Assembly (NCBI GenBank): GCA_016165875.1
Contig: JABBOT010000008.1
Location: 1,210,347-1,274,346 of the forward strand
DNA length: 64,000 bases
Direction: 5' to 3'
From: Acanthopleura granulata
Taxonomy: Eukaryota; Mollusca; Polyplacophora; Chitonida; Chitonidae
Under the pieces are notes generated by a model. It was not told where the DNA came from. It saw only the letters and a program-made list of their open reading frames with translations, and did not search any database. The translations under genes and the position numbers were made by a program. Positions 28,201-40,079 of this stretch are shown one piece after another; the first letter of the stretch is position 1, and every line of letters begins with the position of its first letter.

Positions 28201-28653
28201 GTGTCCGTTTGAAGATGTGATCAGTCTGCTATATGGAACTCTCCAGTGTATGGGAGATTGTCCCCTTGGGGATGTGGTCACCATACGATATGACACTCTC
28301 CTGTGTACGGGAATGTCGCCTTGAAGATCGGGTCAATATTATGGAAATATTATGCAAGAAATAAACTGTATTTCGGGGTAAATGTGTTTCCGTCTTTATC
28401 GTAGTGTGAACAGCTGTGGCTGTTGACATTACCTGCCTAATGACTCCGGCTTATCACCCTTAGGACAGGCGGATTTATTGCCAGGGATCGACACAGCGAT
28501 GGGTAGATGATTCCGCACCTGGTCCGTAGCCTCCTCTAGGCATTGGGTCGATTTAGTCCCAGGGGCTCCAGATCAGGCAAGGTTAAGAGAGTTACTGTTC
28601 AGAGAGAATTAATTTAATCTGGTGACTTGAACGAAGACAGGGTGCCATGTTAT

Positions 28654-28920
28654 TTATTTATTTATTTATTTATTTATTTGATTGGTGTTTTACCCCGTAC
28701 TCAAGAATATTTCACTTATTCGACGGCGGCCAACATTATGGTGGGGGGAAACCAGGGGAAACCCAAGACCATTCGCAGGTTGCTGGCAGACCTTCCCACG
28801 TCCGGCCGGAGAGGAATCCAGAATGAGCTGATCTTGAACTCACAGCGACCGCATTGATGGGAGGCTTTGGGTCATTGTGGTGTGCTAGCGCGCTAACCGA
28901 CTGAGTCATGGAGGGCCCCT
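28654..28920 (-). mobile_element. SINE (U3 only) with perfect 13-bp target-site duplication
   Basis: The element begins with a TTTA repeat tail and ends with the head sequence GAGTCATGGAGGGCCCCT. The direct repeat GGTGCCATGTTAT flanks it exactly (28,641-28,653 and 28,921-28,933). It is absent from U1 and U2, so it is a recent, well-defined insertion. Confidence 0.9.
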
Positions 28921-29062
28921 GGTGCCATGTTATAAACGTTCATTAAGTTACTGGGTTTGACTTGCAAGGCACCAGTTGCACTGTGGAGCGACCACGTGTG
29001 AGATAGCAGCTTTAGATATAGAATATGTAAGGCCGTCTTAACCAGCAGGGTGTCAGCAGCTG

Positions 29063-29319
29063 TAGTTATTTATTTATTTACTTGATTGGTGTCTTACGCC
29101 GTGATCAAGAATACTTCACGTATACGAAGCATTGTGGTGGGAGGAAACCGAGCAAGGCCCGGGGGAAACCCACGACCATGAACAGGTTTGCTGGTAGACC
29201 TTTCCACAGAGAGGAAGCCAGTGTGAACTGGACTTGAACTCACAGCGACCGCATTGGTGGGAGGCTTCGGGTCATTGCGCTGCGCTAGCGCAGTAACCGA
29301 CTGAGCCACGGAGGCCCCC
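29063..29319 (-). mobile_element. Same SINE insertion in U3, slightly deleted
   Basis: It is shared with U1 and U2 and flanked by GTCAGCAG repeats. Small internal deletions occur, for example after TATACGA and after CTTTCCACA. This fits U3 being the more diverged unit. Confidence 0.82.
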
Positions 29320-29639
29320 GTCAGCAGTTGTAGATTGCAACAATCCAGTCGTGGTAAAGCTGCCACTGTGCTCCACAGTGAGCCGGATTCCGTCCCTTTA
29401 ACCACAATGCACTGGTGTAGCTTTCTAATTCATTTTCTTAAGCTAATCATTTCTTAGCAATCTGCCAGCACTGGGAAACTATAAAGCAATCATTTAGGCT
29501 GAATAGTAGTTAAAAGGTTAACTGCATACACGTATGGCCGAGAGTAAACCCAATGACTCTACCGCATAAAGGATACTCGACTCCTGGGCTCCACTAGTAC
29601 ATGCACTAGGTGTGGGATCAAACGGATATGATTTATAGA

Positions 29640-29905
29640 ATGCATGTTCTGTCAACGGTTCTGTCTGCCTATATTCTTCGGTCAACGGGCCTGTCTAATA
29701 TGTCATCAGTCTGTCAACATTTCTGTCTACCTAGTTATATACCCGTTCTGTACTTGGTTCTGCTTACCAACTCGCTCGTTCTGTCAACGGTTCTGTCTAA
29801 CTACTTATCTGTTCCGTCAAGGTTCTTCCAACCTATTTAAACGTTATGTCAACGGATCTCTCTACCTTCCCATTCGTCTTGTGAACCATTCTTTCTACCT
29901 TCGTC
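29640..29905. repeat. Expanded CTGTCAACGG minisatellite in U3
   Basis: Degenerate units of about 28 bp follow TTCTGTCAACGGTTCTGTCT with CTACCTA-like ends. U1 (about 15,846-15,965) and U2 (about 22,510-22,630) have only three or four such units, so the array has grown in U3 or shrunk in the others. Confidence 0.7.
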
Positions 29906-29999
29906 GTATCAAACTGTTAAGATTTATCGCTGTTCGCTCTTGAATTATAATCCTGGACAGGTGGTTCGATGGCACGAAATTGTCCACGTCTGAGCCAAA

Positions 30000-30577
30000 C
30001 CTCGGTGGCGTAGGGCCATTGTGTCAGTACGAAGACTCAACGTCTCAAAGCTTAATTCCATTCGATCGGCTGGGAATATTTTAAAGTTATGCGTCTTATC
30101 TCTAAGCGCATCAGAGATGACTTCGCGGGTCATTCTGTCAGGCTAGAATATAAGGTTAATGGGGTCTACATGTTGAAAGTTAGCTGTTACAGATAACAAA
30201 ATAAAAGGATGAGAGTATTGAAAGTAAAGTGACCGTATAACAATTGGGGTTTGTGCCTTGTAATCGATTTGTCTCTTCTTTTTTTTAATTTAACTCATGT
30301 TGTACATATTTCCAGGAATCCAAAGAATGCACCAGTGATATCAACCCAAGCTAGAGAATTTAGTGCATATATCCAACGTTATAGATCGATAAAACAGGCA
30401 AATGGTTTAGATAGGTATATTTCTGTTAGAGTATTGACATAAGCGAAATCCATTCTACGAATTTTTACAAAAAACAATCTTTCTGACCATGGCAGATATG
30501 GGTTACTTAAAACCGCGCCATCTCCATAGAAATGTTCTCTTAATCATACTCTTTACGTCAATAAAATCGTTTTTGTA
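30000..30577. mobile_element. 0.6-kb insertion unique to U3, type unknown
   Basis: U1 and U2 read continuously through CCAAACCTCGGCTCCGCCAA. U3 has about 575 bp between CCTCGG and CTCCGCC. The insert contains a pyrimidine-rich tract and TTTCCAG near 30,280-30,315, then an open stretch to a stop near 30,440. This looks like an acceptor followed by an exon-like piece, but I recognise no protein. It could be a transposon fragment or transposed genomic DNA. Confidence 0.6.
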
Positions 30578-30777
30578 GGCTCCGCCGCGGATTCCTCTGA
30601 AGAAGTGCCTAAATACTTCCCCAGCAATGTCCTATTTCCCATGAAATATTGAGCTGTTCCTAAGTGGACAAGCTTGTTACACTGAGAAACCAGCTGAGTC
30701 ACTTCCCTGACGCCTTCATTTCTTCTCGGCCCATGCTGTCGATATTTCTTCTGCTTTGTCAATATCAAAATACACAA
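30553..30777 (-). pseudogene. U3 version of the 92-codon frame, interrupted
   Basis: The first two-thirds matches U1 and U2, and then the frame runs into the 0.6-kb insert. If the frame was ever coding, this copy is broken. Confidence 0.2.
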
Positions 30778-32602
30778 AGGTCGTCTGTTTGCATCACAAC
30801 ACTTTGTTCTCCAGCCTAGCTGACGTTTTCGCTAAGTAAACTACAATGTGTTTTGGGCTTTTTTCACCCTTCATGTTGTAGTGTTGTACAGCTTGATCAG
30901 TTCAGTGTTAGTATGTGTAGAATATCAACAGTGCGCGAACCGCTTGGTAATGTATCCGTTGATCAGAGCATGCTTTAAAACACGAATCATGAACAAATGA
31001 CATATCTCTATGGCTAACTAAACATGTAAATTCTTGTCATATAATTCCTCGTATAATTTATTTTGAATGAATTCTCCAGAACTCGCTGTATTCCACTCAT
31101 TATTGTTTTTATTTTTGACGTATTCTTCCTCTTGGCTTATCTGGTAAAGTTCTCTAGATTTAATTTCCATGTCATTTTCCATGATAGGACCAAGCTACGA
31201 TGACTATAATAACTTCATCAACCTTAATTACTGATGACTTTTGGGAAATTCAAAAGATTCACTCACATGTCCGTCGTCCTAGCACTATGAATTACTTTAA
31301 TTGAGCGCTCAAATTAATTTCTCCCTAAGCTTTTGCACAAATTACTAAATGCATGATCCAGATTATTTGCAGCCCGCTTCAGTGTTGACATCACGCCCTC
31401 AATCACGGGCGTGAAAACGGCTGAAATCTGAAAGCATGCCCTCTGCATTTTAATCCCATTAAGTCCACCCTTAGATCGTCCGACGGTCCGATGGCATGCA
31501 AGATACTTTCCGGTGCTGCTGGTAGATTGTGTACGTGGTTTTCGATCACAGGCTGTCAGCTTCAGCGCTACGATCTATAAATCTGTCATCTGCCACACAA
31601 TCATGAGGGTATATATTTCAAAGTATAGCGTGGAACCGGACATGGCGCCCATGAGTTCTTCTCATACAGTGGCTGTGTGGAGATCAGCTATATGCTTGAT
31701 GGCTTAGATTTATTTATTTATTTACGGCACTCTTAACAAATTTTCACTTGTATGATGGCGGGCAGTTTTATGGTTTGAGACTAACGATGTCCTGTAAACT
31801 TGCCACATATATGACACACACAGCAACACCATATTGGTTGCCGGCGAGCGGCCTTTAATGAATGTCAGCGCTAGTTGTGAAATCTGGTGGCTCCTTCGAT
31901 TTTCAGTTTAAATTGTAAATGTACATTCATATTCTTTCAGGGATCATGATGATAATTCTCTTAATAAATGGGTTACTGGCGTATACTGGACGGTGAAAAT
32001 ATCACTACGATCTGATTTGTGATGTGGACACGCCGTTTAGTGTTGGTTGTGATAATTGAGAGTGTGAACAATTTGTCACTACTTGTATATCCAAGAATAA
32101 CTGTGATGGTGGTCTCATGAGTTGGTTTTCACGTAAATGTATATGCTACACCTACATGCATATTCAAATCAGTGTTGTCATGATCAGAGATGTGATAGAC
32201 AGCAAAGCTGGAATAACTGCATAACTGCATGAATGCGTCATAGAGCATATGTAAATATGAGCATAATTGTGACTGCTGTATATTTATACCTCCTAATACC
32301 AAGATGCATTTTTACATGACCTCGTCAAAACGAGGGTAATTGGTTCTTGTTTACCCTGATTGCATTTAACCCCTTTACCATTTCATGAGATTTTCTATTC
32401 ACATAGGAAATCCGCGTCAGCGTGGTGTGGTCGGCTGTACTTACACCTATCCAAGCTATGGCCTGTCATTGGCAATCCAAATCATTACTTTTGGAGTTTT
32501 ACTCCGTATTTCTGATGTAAATTGTTCACGTCATAACAATGCACCGAAGACGTCGCTGTCAGCCATGCCGGCTGGATATAAGTTTCTCTTTTACGCATGC
32601 GA

Positions 32603-33600
32603 ATTTGGCAAGTAACCTCCAATCTGGCCTCTATGTTAGCCGTGCCAAAAATCGAATTTTTATACCTCAAAGGGTAAAGAATGGTTTCCATTGGTCAATA
32701 CCCCGTCACATGATATTCCTCAAAACATGACGACAGGTGACGTTCAACTCGTGCTCCGCACTCATTTAACATCACTTCTCATGAGCGCACAATTTCTCAT
32801 AGACAATCCCACCTCAAGCACTATCTATATATTGTTATTATCCGTGAGACAGGACTCTGATTTTTCAGGATATGCCTAGAACAGATATATGGACTGTAAC
32901 GTAAATTGTATAAAAGCACTAATTGCACGGAAATATGTACAGTCTTTCCCAATTAGGCTATAATCCATATAGGCAGTACCTGATTGGTTTTCACCAGGTA
33001 TTTCCTATCGTCGGTTTGTCTTTTCTGTAGATATAAACACATCACATGAGCAATTGCTGACTGGCCTTCCCCAGCTCTACACTATGTAGGCAGTGTTAAT
33101 GTTAGGTTAAATTTCCCCCATTTTCATTAAATAAGCCCACACTAAATTACCTCCTTTGTCGGGTGGCAGCCAACATGAGGTCAGTTTTTGTCGCATGAAA
33201 CTAAGATAGGTGGGACCTCGTTGGATAGCGTGAAGGACGTATGAAATCCGTAGGTGTAGTTAACTGTTTTGTGTCCGACAATAACAATAAGTAAGTTAAC
33301 AGGTATTCTACTCTGCAGTCAACTGAGTTATTCTCTATCCCCAGCCAAATACACAACCCAAAATGGCTGGAGATGATCAGAAGAGACACACGACCTTGAA
33401 CTGATTCCGCAGTTTCGTCTTACTTCAAGTGAGGAAATCTAGCTTTATGTTGAGATTTATGGCGAAATACAAACTCTCTGAAAGAAATCATCCATTTTTT
33501 GCTAAACCCCTCAACCTTGTAGATAAAATGTTTTCGTTGTGATGTATGCAGGTCACCGAGGCGGCTCCGTCCTACAATAGTACTTGTGCCATGGCTTATA
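32603..33600. other. About 1-kb segment present only in U3
   Basis: U1 and U2 read GCATGCGAATTAAAGAGGGA and then TTGTGTGG. In U3 the words after GCATGCGAATT are separated from ATTGTGTGGTTTTTA by about 1 kb of unrelated sequence. No open frame or terminal repeat in it is convincing. Either U3 gained it or the ancestor of U1 and U2 lost it. Confidence 0.6.
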
Positions 33601-34069
33601 GAAAGATTGTGTGGTTTTTATCTCATCGTGAAAATACACGTGACTCCATGTAGGCCTATATCATTCATTACAATAATTTATTACATGCTTATCAGCAAGG
33701 TAAATAGAATCTGCGATGGTCCGTATATTGCTCTTGTCAAATGAAAGAAAACTGTAATGAAATTTTGAAAGAGATAAATATTGCAAGCGACATGGATCGA
33801 ACGATAACAGTTGTATACTTCCTTGAAGAGTTCGAAGTGACCTCATTTTTATAATGTTGTTCAAAGGAAGAACAATAACAGTAATATTAATGTTTGAGTT
33901 ATGCCTACACACATTTTAAATATCACACGTTTTGTCATTATGCCCAAACATGACCCTGGAAGCGTAGTCTATAATTAACTTTAGGTACCAGATCAGGTAG
34001 ACACGACCAACAGGATGGGAATGAGCGGTTTATAACTGGGGAAGCTTGTTGCAGATGACTGGCCTTCCA

Positions 34070-34168
34070 CCAACATGACATATACATCAACATGACATAT
34101 ACATCAACATGACATATACATCAACATGACACATACATCCACATGGCAAATACACCAACATGACATGC
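34070..34168. repeat. 17-bp minisatellite, about 6 units (U3)
   Basis: This is the short version of the array. It ends abruptly at ACATGCAATGTACACC, and the downstream words shared by U1 and U2 (ATATTATACAGATAGTGC) are missing. Confidence 0.88.
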
Positions 34169-34728
34169 AATGTACACCATTACGAACATACATCACAGTG
34201 GCAAATACGACGCTAAATTCCAACCTTCGGTAACTTTTTATACCCCATCTTTACCTGATTAAGAATAAAGAACACACAAAGGCTGAAGGCAATTCTTTAC
34301 TTCAATATCCTGTTGATCGCTATCTTGGTGTTGTCTGGCTACGGAATATCAGCTGATCGTAATTGAACAACAGTCCAAATTCTATACATAATACATTGAC
34401 TCTGTTTGGTCTGTTTTGTTAATTACTTCTCAACGTCGCTTCCATGAATTTTACATTCATACCAAACCACCGGGTGAGTTTGGAGGATGAATAGAACCGG
34501 AGTAAGCACCTGGCAAACTCCTCCACGTCTAACACACAGGTAACACAACAGACCGACAGTAAGCTAGCAGTTTGCCTTTGTGGTGGGAGGCATGTAATCG
34601 TGTTAATTAACCTGAAATGCCCCAGAAAAGCATCTTAATAACTCGACCATCTATCTTCTTACATAATTCCAAGGATTGTGAAATCATCCGCAAATGTTTT
34701 GTATGAATGCTGTATCTGCTTGATGAAT

Positions 34729-37700
34729 GGGTGTAACACTGACCTAAACTTTAAACCCAAACCTCCATGTGTTTTACCAGCCTGGATATATGGGTGATAG
34801 GATACCGATTGTACACCCACACGTTTTAAGAAAAAAAATGCAGATAAAAATCGATATCCAACTACGTAAGCCGGGTGCCCAATTATTATGCCCTAATCTG
34901 TTTAGGTAATGGGCCAATTAATCATTCCATAATGGGGTGTATGTGATTCACTGCTCTTAGCAGCGAAAGCATTGCTTACACTTCATAGGTTACATTTTAT
35001 CCTTTATCGACAACTTTAATTTCCTCACATTTTTTTCTAAGGAATAGGTTTCGCTGTATCACTTAACTAACTCTAACTGATTTGTTTTGTATTTTGGAGT
35101 TTCATGACAGATTTAATACAGGTCACGTGATTTCAACTGAAATCCGACCATGGACAGGAAATTTTTCGATTTCCGTGCTCTCACTATTTGTGAAGACTTC
35201 GGGATTAAATAAGCGCTTGGCTATTTTGGCAGTCTTACAATCCTTGAAAACCACTTAAATGTTTTCTGCAAATGTTGCGTATACACCACAGGAGGGTAAG
35301 TTCGTTAAGTACTTACTAAAATCAGTGGTTTTCCTATGGCATTCATGGTTGTTTCCACCATGTGTCCCCACCCATTAGCATAACCGCGGCTATTTACGTC
35401 TGTGTTTATTTATTTATTTATTTATTTGGACGTTCTTTAGCCCATGATTTTGTCAAGTTATGGAGCCGAACTTATCCACACGTGACGTACAGATATGGTC
35501 AGCACGCGAATTGATAGAAGGTATGTGGACATCAACAGTCAAATGAGCGTCGATAGCCAATCACTTTTTGTCATCAAGATCAAGCAAAAGTGCGATGTAA
35601 AGGCCCGATCAAATTTTTACACAATGTACAAAAATAACCCGCAATGGTTTGTACCCACGTGCAGGTATAAGTGGGACACAAATGACATGAGCTATCAGTT
35701 TTTCCAGTCAATAACCACACGGTGCAGTCGAGTACATCAAGGTAAATGTCAGAAACAAGTGTGTACACTTTATAATAAGTATGATGGCAGTGAAGGTCAA
35801 TAAATCACTCCAAATTTGATATCAAATATTGATCTTTAGGATAAAAACTGTATTTATTTATGTATTCAAGAATATTTCACTTATACGACGGCGGCCAGCA
35901 TTATGGTGGGAGGAAACCGGGCAGAGCCCGGGGGAAACCCACGACCATCCGCAGGTTGCCGGCAAACTTTCCCACGTACCCCCGGAGAGGAAGCCAGCTT
36001 GAGCTGGACAATAACTGTGACAATGGTGCTTCACCGGTACGTCGGCAACTGCTTGTCACAAGCAAATACATGCAACGTGGAACTGCCACGACGCAGGAAT
36101 TCACGTGTCCGGTCTCGTGCCATTAATTGGGGAGCCAACATTTCTCGTGAACAATCCGTTATCGTCCCCCAAAGTCCACACAAGCGGAGGAGAATTCATG
36201 CAGATTTTATTTCATTTGCAATGGACCGGCAATACTCTTTTATCATTAATACTTCATCCTGAGACACTCCAATCTCCCCTATGTTGTATTATATCTGTTC
36301 TAAATATATAAGAATTAAGAAATGCTGGCTATTCCTATCAGTCTACCGTCTAAATACCTCGGCTTTATTAAAGCATGTATTGATTTTCACCGAGCGGAGC
36401 AGGTTTCTTGTCAATCAAGCTTGTGCCCATTAAGGGATTGTTCAGTAAGTGGACCAGCCTTCCATTTGTTGTGCAACTGGAACCAATGCATCAATCCACA
36501 TTTAAGAGCCCAGCTTAAGGGTTTCCAAGTATAAAGAAACCTAAATGTTGAAGCTAGAATTGCAATTCTGCAAATTGACAAATTACTCATCGACATGAAC
36601 AGTTCTTAAATGAAGAGCCCTTATGCGAACGCATTTTTTCCACTGGATCGGCGAGACCTAATTCTTGTATCGCACCTCTGTTGGCAATAACTCAAACTGA
36701 GCATTCGGTAAAAACCGGTTTTCTATTGCCCCTTCCATGCAAGGGACGTTGTCAGAGCAAATGATGTGTTTGTCCGACGGCTGTTTTGCGTGTGAGGTCC
36801 ATTTCCATATCCCAGGGAAATCCATGCAAAAGGCAAGTTTTTAGAAAGAAACAGAAAGAGATGTGTTTTTTATCAACGTCGTTCACGTGGTTAAAAAAAA
36901 CATCTCAGCCTAATGTGAGGTTGAACTGTATCGCTTTTATTAAATCAACAACCGATTCTGACAGCTGGTTTTCACATAACAAAAATCAAAACACACAAAC
37001 GTCAGCGAACAGACGTAAGAAAACTATTTCTGAATCCATCTTCTCTTTGTACAGAATGACTATACTTAATGAGAGGCATTGCAAAATTATACGTTAATAG
37101 GTGCATTTTGCTGTACATCTATTTTCCAGATTTCCGAAATAATCTGAAGTCTTTAAGAAATACTCATATACAGTTTCTAAGCAATGAAATTCCATTGCCG
37201 GTGAGGAATGAAAGAGGCCCATTTCCCACATAGTGGACTCTAACACAGTGACTATATAGGACCACCAAGCCTGTATGTATGTAATGTTTAAGTATCTGTT
37301 TTAAAACACGGCGTATATATGTATTTATATAAACATGCGTGCAGAGAGTACACGGGAATACAGTGGTTTCAAGCATATTTGAGCGGAACATATAACATCA
37401 TGCAATGTTTTATCGTCCATGTACCTGGGTGAAATGTATTCATGAAGAAATCGTCATCTATATTTTCCTAATCCCGTCGGTATCCGTATAAAATATGTAT
37501 ACAGCCATCGCTTTTCGTAAACCTTAATATTAACATGTCTTTTTCCAGCGTTCTGCGACCTTTCAAAATAGGAAATGAGTTTGCAGACGTTTAGTCCGCC
37601 AGCAGAGTATCCACTTGTGAGATCTGCCAGCAGAAATAGCTTCCAGTGAAGTCAAGTAAGCCTGAGTGAAATAAAAAAGAATCTGTAGCTCTAGTTGTGA

Positions 37701-39522
37701 TGAAAGAAAGAGGAAGTTTCACATTTAACTTTGAAGGCTTAGTTCGGTAACTCAATGAGAGTATGAGGGTCTTTTTGTGGCGTTTAGCCAGAAGCTGCGG
37801 TCTGTTTGTAATTATGCGGGTGTTTAGCTGAGCTGTACAGGATCTGGTCCATCCCCCGTACAAGACCAAAACTAATAACAACAAACGCCAGATATACCAA
37901 TCTTTTATAATTCCAACATTTAAAAATATGTTTTGAAAATTTTCTGGTGGTATTCATACCAGTTGAGGCTAGTACGAAACGAAATGATTTTGTTGAAAGT
38001 TTTTGAAAAAAAAGTGTAAAATGTTTTTTGCTCAATCGAATTTAACTGGATGTTATGAACTGCGTTTCTACCCGATTACGACCCACAGAGTTATGACTTT
38101 GCGGCACTCTAACAGTTGAGATTTTTAGTTTTTAGCAGGTTTAAATATCGCGATATCATCTCCCTCATACAGAATCTCTATGTATCATCGATTGGTTGGT
38201 TGGCCTCAATAATTGATAAAACGCCAACTCCCTTCAAGACAGGTCTTAGTTTCTTGCGGTTTCATTGGCCACGTATAGCTTTAGCAGTCAAGAGAACATT
38301 GTTTCTGGAAATGTGCTTAAGAGGCCTGACTTCGCTAATTTGTCAGTTTTGGAAAAAAAATCTATATTGTCTGCTGTTTCGGTGTCTACCCCCAACCGTC
38401 GCCGGTCCCTCGGTACCAAGACTTCGTTCATTGTGGCGTACTGTCAGGAATAATATCCTTCTGTAACCATACCGACGTAGACATCAAAAGATCATTAATC
38501 AGAGAAGTGTGGGGTAGAGAGTTAAACTGTTGTAAAGAGGTTAAATGATTACAGCAGTGAAAGTAAGAGCTAACGGTGAAGTAAGATCTTTGATAAGATA
38601 GCTTAATTACTGGTACGTATGTATGGGGCCTTTGTACCGATGTGGACCTCTCATGCCGCATTGAGACGAACTTTTCACCCGACTGTTTCATAACTCAATG
38701 GTACTTATTAAATGGCGCCACATTTGGAAGGAAATGAGAATAAACCAGCGACAAATTACACTAACTTCCTGAAATAAGATCGACCGTACCGGTTTCGAAG
38801 AGTCTTTCATGTCCTAACATTTTTCACAATCATTGTCTTTGCCCTTGAATGCTAATTTTAGGCAATTCATACTTAAAACGTCAAGGCGTGTACCCAGCGC
38901 CTTGCTGCTGGGTGCTATCTGCTATCATTGTAGGTTTCTCAAATTCTATACAGCATGCTAAATCAGTTTGTGAGTTTGTGACCTTTAAATCAGAAGAAAT
39001 TTGCAGATATAGAGCGTTCTAAAAGGTGCTTACCACACAAACATGTCGGAAGTCTGGCGATATGTTAAGTTTATGTGCGTGCATTCAATGAACAGAGGAT
39101 GTAGAAATCTTTCCAAGCTTATGCTACAACACCAGTGTATTGTGGAGAATGCAGGTTTCTTCATTCAGCTGAATCATTTCTGACCCATTTCTGAATGTCT
39201 TTCAACAAGGTATTGTCATCTCTGTGCGTAATTATATTTTATGCTGTTAACCATGGGTCATTACAATGTCACGTACTACATGTATATATTTCATTGAACT
39301 GGTTCTGGTGGCTTCTTCGCGTGCCACTCACCATTTAAGGGAAAGCTAAAGCACTTTGTTTTAGATTTGGTAATATCAAAATTATCGATTAATTATAGGG
39401 TTATCTCTAATCAACTAATTTGTTGTAGTGGTTATTTGTGAGCAACTGTATTTTGTCACTGTATGTCCGGCAGCACTGATTATCTTGGTTTGCTCACACA
39501 CGTAGTGTCAGTGGGGACAGGG
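34729..39522. other. Intergenic stretch, no gene recognised
   Basis: It holds a TTTA microsatellite at about 35,405-35,427 and the SINE fragment listed separately. Frames at 35,495-35,803, 36,786-37,097 and 38,116-38,466 have no recognisable domain. Confidence 0.45.
35851..36010 (-). mobile_element. Truncated SINE of the first family
   Basis: The match runs from a TTTATTTATG tail through AAGAATATTTCACTTATACG and GGTGGGAGGAAACC to AAGCCAGCTTGAGCTGGACA. The tRNA-like head is missing. The segment TGGTGTTTTACGCCGTA next to the tail is also deleted. Confidence 0.8.
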
Positions 39523-39692
39523 ATGAGGCACCTCTTGATCCTTGTGATCTCATTGTTCTTGGTTGCAGTCGGGCTTGTTGACAACGAAAGGTCCACGCCG
39601 CTTCCACAGTCTTATGGGTTTCTTGAAGACCACTTGTCTACACCATCAATATGGCGTACATATCTGTACATCACATGGGGGAATGCTCGAGG
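39523..39692 (+). CDS. Possible signal-peptide exon, weak candidate
   Basis: An ATG at 39,523 opens a frame starting MRHLLILVISLFLVAVGLVD, which has the charge and hydrophobicity of a secretory signal. About 36 further codons follow and end at GAGGGTAAAT, a possible splice donor. No downstream partner exon was identified and no family recognised. A hydrophobic stretch of this size can arise by chance in AT-rich DNA, so the call is tentative. Confidence 0.15.
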
Positions 39693-40079
39693 GTAAATTG
39701 CCCAAATTCGGTGCTTTACTGCACACACTCCTGTTTCCTACACCTCCGTCGTGTATCTCTTGAGCATGGCAAATCTCGAGGGCCTATAACATTGATTTAT
39801 ATAAACACCGAAAAGAAAGCATTACACGGTGCGGTTCACATTCCATAAAACATGCAATCCCCGTGGAAAGAGTAAAACTTCCACGCGAGACACGAACTAA
39901 ATGTGTTATTAACATATAACTTTGTTTATTTGCCTGTTCGCTAATTACTGTCAATGTAACGTTGCCGTGGTCATGTAGCGAACATTTCTCTTTGTAACAG
40001 ACCGCTGTCTCTGGCGATATATTCATAATGCTACCTCCCTGAAGCTCTCCTACGAAAACACGCAGACATAACGCCCCAC

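Larger units (their letters stand above)
26309..34728. repeat. Tandem segmental duplication, unit U3 (8.4 kb, expanded and more diverged)
   Basis: This is the third copy. The first 1.5 kb is almost identical to U2, while the last kilobase is clearly more diverged. It has gained a tRNA-headed SINE (27,852-28,200), a second SINE (28,654-28,920), an expanded CTGTCAACGG array, a 0.6-kb insert (about 30,000-30,577) and a 1-kb insert (about 32,603-33,600). It lacks about 180 bp found in U1 near 17,846-18,035. The last bases shared with the other units are near GCTTGATGAATGG. Confidence 0.88.
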
